A stretch of 37,228 bases of DNA from Akkermansia sp. (lineage in GTDB: Bacteria; Verrucomicrobiota; Verrucomicrobiia; Verrucomicrobiales; Akkermansiaceae), in assembly GCA_017390945.1 (NCBI GenBank), contig JAFOZZ010000183.1:1-37228 (forward strand), in the 5' to 3' direction. The notes beneath the pieces were generated by a model that was not told the DNA's origin, searched no databases, and worked only from the letters and a program-made list of their open reading frames with translations. A program made the translations under genes and the position numbers. How positions within the stretch are numbered: the stretch's first letter is position 1; every line of letters starts with the position of its first letter. This document shows, in pieces, positions 31,041 to 37,228 of the stretch.

Positions 31041-33506
31041 TTACTGTTTATCGTGCATCTTCATGAAGATAGCAGTATTGGGCTCAGGCAGCCAGTTGGG
31101 GAACTCCTTGTGCAGAGTATCCTCGTACTGAGCGGCTTCACCCGCGCGCTCGCAGCGGCGCAGAGCCTGGGAAATCTTGTAAAGAGCCATGGGCTTCAGG
31201 TCCTTGTCGCTGACCACGTTGGCGGTACGGCCATAGTATTTGGCAGCTTCAGCGAACTCGCGCTCGGCATAGTAAGAATCACCCAAGGTGATGAAGACAG
31301 CGGACTTGATGGGGCCATCAATACCCAGTGCAATAGCGGATTCGCAAAGCTTGCGAGCCTCGGCCGTGCGCATGAGGCCGATAAGCAGCAACGCATTATC
31401 ACGCATACCCTCAGCCTTGCGGTACGGCTGAGTCTCCATGCTCACGTAGTGCTCAGCAGCCTCCAGACCACGCTCGTACTGGCGCAGCTCCAGGCGGGCA
31501 CGGGCAAGAGTCTTCCACACCAGCGGCTCCACGGCAGCACGCTCCTTCTGCGTACCATCGGCGGCGGTGTACTTCTCGCGAGAAGCGCGAGCCACGGCAT
31601 CGGAAAGGTACTTATCGGCATCCAGGTAGCGCTTGCTCTGGAAGCACATCCAGCCACACCAACGCGGCACGGCGGGCGGCAGCGCATTGTAAGAGGAAGA
31701 ATTGTTACGCTCCAGCACCACAAGAGCCTCGCGCAGCTTATCGGCATCCTTCATCTTGAAGTAGCAGTGTACCAGGCTCAGGTCAACAGCGGCGCCATAC
31801 TGCTCCGGGTTCAGGGTGCGAGCCTCACGGAAATGGGGAATGGCAGAGCCGGGGTCAGATTCGTACTGAGCACGGGCGATATTGTAATGAGCCTCGGCAA
31901 TAGCCGCCGGCTTCACCCCACGATGGGCGCACTTAATCAGGCCTTCGTAGTAGGCAACCATCTTCTTGGAGTCGCGATTCGCCACGGCCTGAGCGGCACG
32001 CTGCCAGCACATCGGCACCGAGTTCGAATGCGGGTACTCATTGATAACGCGCTCGAAGTCTGCCAGAGCCGCGCCAATGTTGTTCATCTTCACATAGCAG
32101 CTGCCACGCAGGGCAAGAGCCTCGGGCATGCGCGTATCCTTGGGATAGGAGGCAATGAACTTATCGAGCGTGCTCACAGGGTCACCGGAACCGCCCTGAG
32201 CCGAGCACCAGGCCTTCTTGTACATAGCATCGGCACGCACAGACTCAGGGATATTATCCATGTTGATAGCCTCGAACTGGCGAGAGGCCTCGGGCACGTC
32301 GGCCAGCATCATGCGGTCGGCATACATGAGGCGCACCAGGTCATTGCATGCCAGAGAAGCCGTGCTCTGACCGGGGGCTGCATATGTGTTGAGATAACGC
32401 TGAGCCAGTGTAAAGAAATTGACGCTGCGAGTCTGCTGGGCGCAGAGCAAGCGGCGGTAAGCGGCATCTGCTGCCAGAGAGGTCTGGGGCTGAGCCTGCT
32501 CCGCCACCTCGAACCACTGAGCGGCGCGCTCGTAGTTGCGCAGCTCCATGAAGCACTGGCCTACAATCAACGCGCGGCGAGCCTCCTTAGCCGGGTCATC
32601 CAGCGGAGCGTAGTTGCTGGTAATCTGGCGCACAACGCCTTCAAAATCCTTGTTCTTGTAGAGGGACATCAGGGTCTCCATCTGAGCCTCACCGGCGTAC
32701 TTCTCCATACCGGGCATGCCCGTCAGCTTGGCATACAGCTGCTGAGCCTCATTGCCCTTACCCAGGCGCGAAGCCAGACGCGCAGCCTGCAAGGTGGCCA
32801 TGCCACGCATCCCCTCCTCCACACCATTGCGCTTGAGCAGCTGGCTGAAGAAGTCGTAGGCTTCCGCATGCTTGCCTTCCTCCGTCTTCATCTGAGCCAG
32901 TGCGTAGAGGGAGGCATTCACAATAACGGGAGACACGCTCTGGTCAAGCAACAGCCCCTTAAAGCGGTCTTCGGCTTCCTTCTTCTGCCCCAGCTGCAAG
33001 TGGGTACGCCCCAGGCGGTACAGAGCATCGGTGCTCAGCTCCGGGCGGCGGGTCTCGCGTACAGTGATGCTGTAATAGTTGCGAGCCTTGGTCCACAGAT
33101 TGCGGGAGGCAGCCTGCTTGGCCAGATTGTAAGCCGCGGCAGCAGCGAACTCGCCACCATTCTTGCGGGCAGCCACCTTCTCCAGCACGGCGTCGGACTT
33201 GGCTATTTCGCCGCATTCCTCAAGGCAGACAGCCTGCAAGTACTGCGCCTTGGTTGCATTGGCCGACTGGGGGTACTTCTTCACGAAATCCCCGAAGAGG
33301 ACAGCTGCACGGGAAAGCCCCACCTGGCGGGACTCGGCATCCACCCCCGACTGACGAGCCTGAGCATACAGGTGCTCGGCAATGGCGTAGGCATCATCCT
33401 CCGGATTCACCACCAGGTCGGCGTCATCCGCCTGCTGGGCATACAAGGCAGGCACAGGGAGCATACCCAGTGCCATCAAACACGCAAAAGATTTGTTCAC
33501 TTTCAT
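31041..33506 (-). CDS. Secreted multi-TPR protein
   Basis: 821 residues beginning with a signal peptide (MKVNKSFACLMALGMLPVPALYAQ). Nearly all of the rest is a TPR solenoid (for example STDALYRLGRTHLQLGQKKEAEDRF, ADAAYRRLLCAQQ, AEAHYNIARAQYESD, AVFITLGDSYYAEREFAEAAKYY), with perhaps 15-20 repeats. It should be a periplasmic scaffold. The neighbours are ExbB and ExbD upstream and a peptidoglycan polymerase downstream, which suggests it links an energised inner-membrane complex to wall or outer-membrane machinery, as TPR proteins do in Tol-Pal and related systems. A separate promoter precedes it, so it can be transcribed apart from exbBD. Family clear, exact role inferred. Confidence 0.82.
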   Translation of the reverse strand: MKVNKSFACLMALGMLPVPALYAQQADDADLVVNPEDDAYAIAEHLYAQARQSGVDAESRQVGLSRAAVLFGDFVKKYPQSANATKAQYLQAVCLEECGEIAKSDAVLEKVAARKNGGEFAAAAAYNLAKQAASRNLWTKARNYYSITVRETRRPELSTDALYRLGRTHLQLGQKKEAEDRFKGLLLDQSVSPVIVNASLYALAQMKTEEGKHAEAYDFFSQLLKRNGVEEGMRGMATLQAARLASRLGKGNEAQQLYAKLTGMPGMEKYAGEAQMETLMSLYKNKDFEGVVRQITSNYAPLDDPAKEARRALIVGQCFMELRNYERAAQWFEVAEQAQPQTSLAADAAYRRLLCAQQTRSVNFFTLAQRYLNTYAAPGQSTASLACNDLVRLMYADRMMLADVPEASRQFEAINMDNIPESVRADAMYKKAWCSAQGGSGDPVSTLDKFIASYPKDTRMPEALALRGSCYVKMNNIGAALADFERVINEYPHSNSVPMCWQRAAQAVANRDSKKMVAYYEGLIKCAHRGVKPAAIAEAHYNIARAQYESDPGSAIPHFREARTLNPEQYGAAVDLSLVHCYFKMKDADKLREALVVLERNNSSSYNALPPAVPRWCGWMCFQSKRYLDADKYLSDAVARASREKYTAADGTQKERAAVEPLVWKTLARARLELRQYERGLEAAEHYVSMETQPYRKAEGMRDNALLLIGLMRTAEARKLCESAIALGIDGPIKSAVFITLGDSYYAEREFAEAAKYYGRTANVVSDKDLKPMALYKISQALRRCERAGEAAQYEDTLHKEFPNWLPEPNTAIFMKMHDKQ

Positions 33507-33519
33507 ATTGGGTCAGAAG

Positions 33520-33549
33520 ATTATATTGTGCACTCTCACACAAGAGCAA
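33520..33549 (-). promoter_or_regulatory. Promoter for the TPR-PBP genes
   Basis: Minus strand: -35 TTGCTC (33544-33549), 18-nt spacer, -10 TATAAT (33520-33525). It ends 13 nt before the ATG at 33506, giving a leader of about 6 nt. Confidence 0.6.
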
Positions 33550-33572
33550 TATCGCGGATAAAAGATTAAACG

Positions 33573-33612
33573 GCAAATGCCAAGGCCTTACTGGGAGGCC
33601 TTGGGCATCTGC
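33573..33612 (-). terminator. Hairpin at the end of exbD, possible attenuator
   Basis: Long stem with arms GCAAATGCCAAGGCC and GGCCTTGGGCATCTGC and a 9-nt loop that contains the exbD stop. A moderately T-rich stretch (GTTTAATCTTTT) follows on the minus strand. It may reduce read-through from exbBD into the TPR gene, which has its own promoter. Confidence 0.45.
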
Positions 33613-34022
33613 TTGGAGAAACTCACGTTGTACACACCGGCTTTCGTGCAGGTGGAAATCACGTCTGCCACCTTCTGCCAGCGCATTTCGGCATCCCCTC
33701 GGATTCGCACGGGCAGCGCCTCATCGAGTCGCACCTGGCGGCGCAGGCGGTTTTCGAGCTGTTCGAGGGAGAACACCTCGCGGTCAATCGTCACCACGAG
33801 CGTGCCGTCAGCCTCTTCGCGGGCGTTGATAATGATTTCCTTAATGGCGCGGGAAGCTTCCTCGGTGGTCTTGGGTGCAGTAGGCACCTTCACCTTAAGG
33901 TCCTGCTCGTTGAGAATGAACTTCTGCGTCACCACGAAGAAAATCAGCAGCAGGAACACCACGTCGAGCATGGGAGCCAGCTGGAAGCCGATGGGCTCAG
34001 GAATCTTCGCATTGATTTTCAT
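33588..34022 (-). CDS. exbD: ExbD/TolR family proton-channel subunit
   Basis: 144 residues. A short cytoplasmic N-terminus and a single transmembrane helix carrying the essential Asp20 (FQLAPMLDVVFLLLIFFVV), then a periplasmic domain ending in a typical ExbD fold (VVTIDREVFSLEQLENRL...VRIRGDAEMRWQKVADVISTC). With ExbB it turns proton flow into mechanical work on a periplasmic partner. No TonB or TolA gene is present nearby; the long TPR protein directly downstream is the likely partner or reports on it. It starts 21 nt after exbB. ExbD and TolR cannot be separated from sequence here. Confidence 0.9.
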   Translation of the reverse strand: MKINAKIPEPIGFQLAPMLDVVFLLLIFFVVTQKFILNEQDLKVKVPTAPKTTEEASRAIKEIIINAREEADGTLVVTIDREVFSLEQLENRLRRQVRLDEALPVRIRGDAEMRWQKVADVISTCTKAGVYNVSFSKQMPKASQ

Positions 34023-34043
34023 GACACTCAGCAGGGGTGGTCA

Positions 34044-34799
34044 TCAATACTCATCGTCCATCATCTCGCTGCGGGCACCCTTCTGGGCGATGCTGCCCAG
34101 GCGCTGCTCACGGTCAGCCTGCACAGCCAGCACGGAGAGGATGTGGGTAACAGCCACCTCCATGTCGGTCACATGCTTCTGAATGCGGTTACGGAAAATA
34201 GCATAGGCAAGCATACAGGGAATAGCCAGCACCAGACCACCGGCGGTGGTAATCATAGCCTCGGAGATACCGCTGGCCATCTGCATCTGCTTCACGCCCT
34301 CGAAGTTACCCTGAGCCATTTCCCAGAAGGTGCTCATCATACCCAGCACGGTACCAAGCAGACCCACCATGGGTGCAATGGCGCCGATATCGGACAGCCA
34401 GTTAATCTGACGAGTCAGGATGTTGGCCTGGCGAGTAGCCTCAGCTGAGGCCACTTCGCGCACGGCGTCCATGTTGGCACGCAGGTTGCGCTGCATGAAC
34501 ATCACAATCACGTGCACGGTGCGGGCGAAGCTGGAGCCATCGCGCTCACACAGGCTCAGCAGACCGGCGTAGTCCTTACGGCGAATATAGGACTCGACAG
34601 AAAGCACAATATCACGCGGCAGCACGGCCGAGGAACGAGTCGTCCATAAACACACAAACACAGCCATCAACGCGATGAAAGAAAGCCCCAGCAGGGCGTA
34701 CATCAGCGGACCGCCTTTCTCAAAAATCGAAAATACATCGAAGCCAGCGGTGGACTCCGCTGTCTTTACTGCCTGACCTAAAATGTTCATTCCGTGCAT
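34044..34799 (-). CDS. exbB: MotA/TolQ/ExbB proton-channel subunit
   Basis: About 251 residues. The ATG at 34799 is chosen because the -10 box ends 12 nt upstream; the ATG at 34790 is a close alternative. Three transmembrane helices: one near residues 28-52 (PLMYALLGLSFIALMAVFVCLW), and a long pair in the conserved channel domain (IGAIAPMVGLLGTVLGMMSTF and AMITTAGGLVLAIPCMLAYAIF). Between the first and second is the cytoplasmic helical domain (SYIRRKDYAGLLSLCERDGSSFARTV). The GLLGTVLGM and TTAGGLVLAIP blocks are diagnostic. It forms the pentameric ring around ExbD in the inner membrane. First gene of the envelope operon. Confidence 0.9.
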   Translation of the reverse strand: MHGMNILGQAVKTAESTAGFDVFSIFEKGGPLMYALLGLSFIALMAVFVCLWTTRSSAVLPRDIVLSVESYIRRKDYAGLLSLCERDGSSFARTVHVIVMFMQRNLRANMDAVREVASAEATRQANILTRQINWLSDIGAIAPMVGLLGTVLGMMSTFWEMAQGNFEGVKQMQMASGISEAMITTAGGLVLAIPCMLAYAIFRNRIQKHVTDMEVAVTHILSVLAVQADREQRLGSIAQKGARSEMMDDEY

Positions 34800-34811
34800 A
34801 GCTTCGCGCGC

Positions 34812-34840
34812 ATTATATGACAAAGCCCTGGCGATTTCAA
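34812..34840 (-). promoter_or_regulatory. Promoter for the exbBD operon
   Basis: Minus strand: -35 TTGAAA (34835-34840), 17-nt spacer, -10 TATAAT (34812-34817). It is a near-consensus sigma70 promoter, the strongest in the window. Confidence 0.75.
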
Positions 34841-34860
34841 GCCGATTAACCGACTATGCC

Positions 34861-35634
34861 TCACTTTTTTTTGCTTTTCTTAACGATTTTTCGCTGGGTT
34901 GCTTTCAAATCATCCCTCACAACAAAGTCGTGTCTTACCACAGGAGAAGCATTCGTCAGGAAATAATGCCACCATTCCTTGCGATAGTTACGCATACCGG
35001 CAGCAGCCATCACTTCTCTGAGCTTCAGTCGGTTAGCCCGCTGCTGAGGTGTCACCAGCGTACTCTCGGTGGAGGAAGACACATCCAGAAAGTCGTGGCG
35101 CCCACCCATGTCCAGCTCCATACCAGTATCGATATCATACAAGGTGACATCCACCGCGATACCCCAGCTGTGTTCGGACACCTTACCGATATAACGGCCA
35201 TCGTAAATACCCTGCTTGGTAATGTTAGGATAGAAGGTAGGCTTTGTGCTGCCGTCTTCAGGGCGGCGGGACCAGCGACGGAAATGAGCCATTGCGCGCG
35301 CCGGGCGATAAGCATCCCATATCACCAGCCCCAGGCCTTCCTTGGCAAGCTTTGCAGCAACTTTTTTCACAGCCCGAGCGGTATCCTTGCGCAGAATCGC
35401 ACGCGTGCCTTCATACCCGTCAATCGGGCAGCCTACAAAATTATCACAGGTGGAATACTTCAAATCCACCTTTACATTCGGCAGCTCATCCAAGTAACAG
35501 AAGTCGGCCGGCAATGCCCCCTCCTCCACAGCATAAGAAACGGCGGACTTTGCAGGAGCCGCAGTAATCTCGGTGGTAGAGCACTGAGTAAGCAATACAG
35601 CGGCGACACAGGAAAATAAAGATAAATACTTCAT
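34861..35634 (-). CDS. VanX/DdpX-type D-alanyl-D-alanine dipeptidase, lipoprotein
   Basis: 257 residues. A lipoprotein signal (MKYLSLFSCVAAVLLTQC, Cys18) is followed by an M15D zinc peptidase domain. Active-site marks: DAYRP (Arg110), SEHSWGIAVD with zinc ligands His155 and Asp162, and EWWHY with catalytic Glu220 and zinc ligand His223. The family splits D-Ala-D-Ala. In vancomycin resistance it is cytoplasmic; a lipid-anchored form outside the cytoplasm points instead to recycling or use of D-Ala-D-Ala released from the wall. There is no VanH/VanA nearby, so a resistance role is not indicated. It lies 24 nt downstream of the CD225-like gene. A Lys-rich tail (KKSKKK) closes the protein. Confidence 0.9.
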   Translation of the reverse strand: MKYLSLFSCVAAVLLTQCSTTEITAAPAKSAVSYAVEEGALPADFCYLDELPNVKVDLKYSTCDNFVGCPIDGYEGTRAILRKDTARAVKKVAAKLAKEGLGLVIWDAYRPARAMAHFRRWSRRPEDGSTKPTFYPNITKQGIYDGRYIGKVSEHSWGIAVDVTLYDIDTGMELDMGGRHDFLDVSSSTESTLVTPQQRANRLKLREVMAAAGMRNYRKEWWHYFLTNASPVVRHDFVVRDDLKATQRKIVKKSKKK

Positions 35635-35658
35635 AACGCTTTAAACTAAATTGTTAAA

Positions 35659-35898
35659 CTAATACCTAGGAAAATCAATAAAAAGGAACACGGAACAGTA
35701 GATAAGAATTGCCACCAGATAGGACCATATGCACCAATGGGAAGCCTCCGCGTGTGCCATCTCGGCAGCTTTGGTATTCCCCTGAGCTAAATGAGGAGCC
35801 ACCTGAGCAGCATACGCTGCGGCAATACTACCCAACGGAAAACACAGGATAACGGCAAAAATGATAATCGGCCAGTTGATTTGTATTTCTTTTTTCAT
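35659..35898 (-). CDS. CD225/dispanin-like small membrane protein
   Basis: 79 residues with two hydrophobic segments (IIIFAVILCFPLGSIAAAYAA and IWSYLVAILIYCSVFLFI). They are joined by a loop of the form AAQVAPHLAQGNTKAAEMAHAEAS, the pattern of the CD225/dispanin family (interferon-induced transmembrane proteins in animals, of unknown function in bacteria). It starts 12 nt after glgB and precedes the dipeptidase lipoprotein at 24 nt, so the three are probably cotranscribed. The family assignment rests on the loop pattern and size. Confidence 0.65.
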   Translation of the reverse strand: MKKEIQINWPIIIFAVILCFPLGSIAAAYAAQVAPHLAQGNTKAAEMAHAEASHWCIWSYLVAILIYCSVFLFIDFPRY

Positions 35899-35910
35899 AC
35901 GTGCCTCACA

Positions 35911-37228
35911 TTAGAACATGCCACCTCTGTACGCCCGAGCCAACACCGTAACGGTGCGAGGCAGTAGGTAGAGAGAAAGATTCTGAGTTTTATCCGTAAA
36001 ATGATTGACGCTATGATCCTGACGCCCCAACCCGCCGAAAGCGGCATCGTCGGAGTCCAGCACCACCTTCCACTCACCATGAGCGGGAGCCGGCAGCTTG
36101 TAGTCCGGAATAGCCTGCGTGCCATTCCAATTGAACACGAACACGAGCCCCGCACGCTCGAAGGCCATCACCTGGTTCTTCTCGTCCATATTCAACGGGC
36201 GAGCGGGAGGCGCAGAGAGCAAGTCTGTGCGCTTGGCCAGCTCCACCATCGCGCGGTCAAAGGCATTCAAATAGCGGTAGCGCAGCAAGCCATTGTCCAC
36301 CAACCCCCACTGACGGCGGCAGTATTTGTAGGAGTTGCCATTCCCCTCGCGCGGGAAATCTATCCATTCGGGATGCCCGAACTCGTTGCCCATGAAGTTC
36401 AGCCACCCTTCCCCGCCCGCTGCCAGCGTGGCCAGGCGAATCATCTTGTGCAGCGCCATGCCTCGGTCGATTATCAGGCTGGGCATCTCACAGCTCATGT
36501 GGGTGTACATTTCCGCATCCATCAGGCGGAAGGCGATTGTCTTGTCGCCCACCAGCGCTTGGTCGTGGCTCTCGGCATACGCGATATTCGGTTCGCCATA
36601 GCGACGGTTGATAAGCGTGTACCAGATATCGCCCACGCTCCACTCCTCGTCCTTCTTTTCTTTGAGTATCTTAATCCAATAATCAGGCAAGCCCATGGCA
36701 AGGCGATGCGTGAAGCCAAAGCCACCTTCATCCACCGGGCGGCAAAGCCCGGGCATGCCGGACATATCCTCCGCGATAGCGAACGCTCCGGGTGTGACCT
36801 GCTGCACCAGAGTAGCTGCCAGCTGGAGATACACCACGGCATCCACATTCACCTGTGTATTGAAGTAGCAGCCCAAATCCGTGAACGGCTCATGCCCATG
36901 GTGCAGGTAGAGCATGCTCGTCACACCATCAAAGCGGAAGCCGTCGAAGTGGTACTCCTCCAGCCACCAGCGCAAGTTACTGAGCAGGAACTCTATCACC
37001 TCCGCGCGGCCATAGTCGAACAGGCAACTATCCCAATCGGGGTGGAAGGCATCGCGCTTGCCGGCATTGAAATACTGCCCACCGGAACCATCGAAATTAT
37101 TAAGCCCCTCGGCCACATTCTTCACCGCATGCGAATGCACGACATCCAGCAGAACCGCTATTCCCATACCGTGAGCCGTATCAATCAGATACTTCAAATC
37201 CTCCGGTGTGCCGAAGCGATTGCAGGGC
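35911..37228 (-). CDS. glgB: 1,4-alpha-glucan branching enzyme, N-terminus beyond the window
   Basis: The frame is open to the window end (…NRFGTPEDLKYLIDTAHG), so the gene continues upstream; about 438 residues of an expected 680-750 are visible. It creates alpha-1,6 branches in glycogen. GH13 motifs are present: VLLDVVHSHAVKN (region I), FDGFRFDGVTSM (region II, catalytic Asp), AIAEDMSGMPG (region III, catalytic Glu) and YAESHDQALVGDK (region IV). The C-terminal all-beta domain follows (VMAFERAGLVFVFNWNG). The sequence style (FRFDGVTSMLYLHHG, AEDMSGMPGLCRP) is that of the eukaryote-like GH13_8 subfamily rather than the E. coli GlgB type. Confidence 0.92.
   Translation of the reverse strand, partial: PCNRFGTPEDLKYLIDTAHGMGIAVLLDVVHSHAVKNVAEGLNNFDGSGGQYFNAGKRDAFHPDWDSCLFDYGRAEVIEFLLSNLRWWLEEYHFDGFRFDGVTSMLYLHHGHEPFTDLGCYFNTQVNVDAVVYLQLAATLVQQVTPGAFAIAEDMSGMPGLCRPVDEGGFGFTHRLAMGLPDYWIKILKEKKDEEWSVGDIWYTLINRRYGEPNIAYAESHDQALVGDKTIAFRLMDAEMYTHMSCEMPSLIIDRGMALHKMIRLATLAAGGEGWLNFMGNEFGHPEWIDFPREGNGNSYKYCRRQWGLVDNGLLRYRYLNAFDRAMVELAKRTDLLSAPPARPLNMDEKNQVMAFERAGLVFVFNWNGTQAIPDYKLPAPAHGEWKVVLDSDDAAFGGLGRQDHSVNHFTDKTQNLSLYLLPRTVTVLARAYRGGMF

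Noticed and set aside
30696-33569. 957-codon frame on the plus strand opposite the PBP and TPR genes
   Set aside because: It is antisense to two well-supported genes and is the mirror of their strong codon bias; composition is His/Leu/Gln-rich without any domain.
34861-35634. Vancomycin-resistance gene
   Set aside because: The catalytic family is the same, but it has a lipoprotein signal and no vanH, vanA or regulators nearby.

Overview
The window looks like a piece of a Verrucomicrobiota chromosome, most likely from the Akkermansia side of the phylum. This is inferred from gene content (MEP-pathway dxr, a bacterial glnS, ribBA, an autotransporter, an ExbB/ExbD/TPR cluster, a GH13_8-type branching enzyme), from the near absence of Shine-Dalgarno sequences and from the many structured intergenic repeats. 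No rRNA or tRNA is present, so the assignment is not proven.

Region 1 (1-15.65 kb) is accessory. It opens with the 3' part of a tyrosine recombinase gene, followed by repeat-rich non-coding DNA, two small membrane proteins and a secreted Sel1-repeat protein. Next comes a tight six-gene minus-strand operon (11624 down to 4175). It encodes two small helical proteins, an unrecognised 308-residue protein, a HerA/VirB4-like P-loop ATPase with a large Ser/Thr-rich insertion, a helical 234-residue protein, and a 666-residue polymorphic-toxin-like protein ending in an HNH nuclease motif. I do not recognise this combination as a named system; my best reading is an ATPase-powered toxin delivery or conflict module, and it is the main find of the window. 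A divergent membrane-anchored ankyrin-like protein and an autotransporter follow. A 26-bp perfect direct repeat flanks the autotransporter segment; one copy is the 3' end of the neighbouring DUF418 gene.

Region 2 (15.65-28.4 kb) is mostly housekeeping: DUF418 membrane protein, dxr (frameshifted), glnS, ribBA, a small lipoprotein, a tail-anchored ankyrin protein, khpA and priA. It is interrupted by two blocks (21.7-22.1 kb and 26.4-27.0 kb) of modular hairpin repeats, related to the block after the recombinase.

Region 3 (27.1-37.2 kb) is an envelope cluster on the minus strand: exbB-exbD-TPR protein-class A PBP (with a degenerate transpeptidase motif)-inositol-monophosphatase family protein-rsmB. 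Upstream of it lies glgB (cut by the window end)-CD225-like membrane protein-VanX-type dipeptidase lipoprotein.

Several genes (dxr, glnS, the Sel1 gene, the 2574 gene, the TPR gene) have sigma70-like -35/-10 boxes so close to the start codon that their mRNAs should have 0-7 nt leaders. This decided several start choices below.
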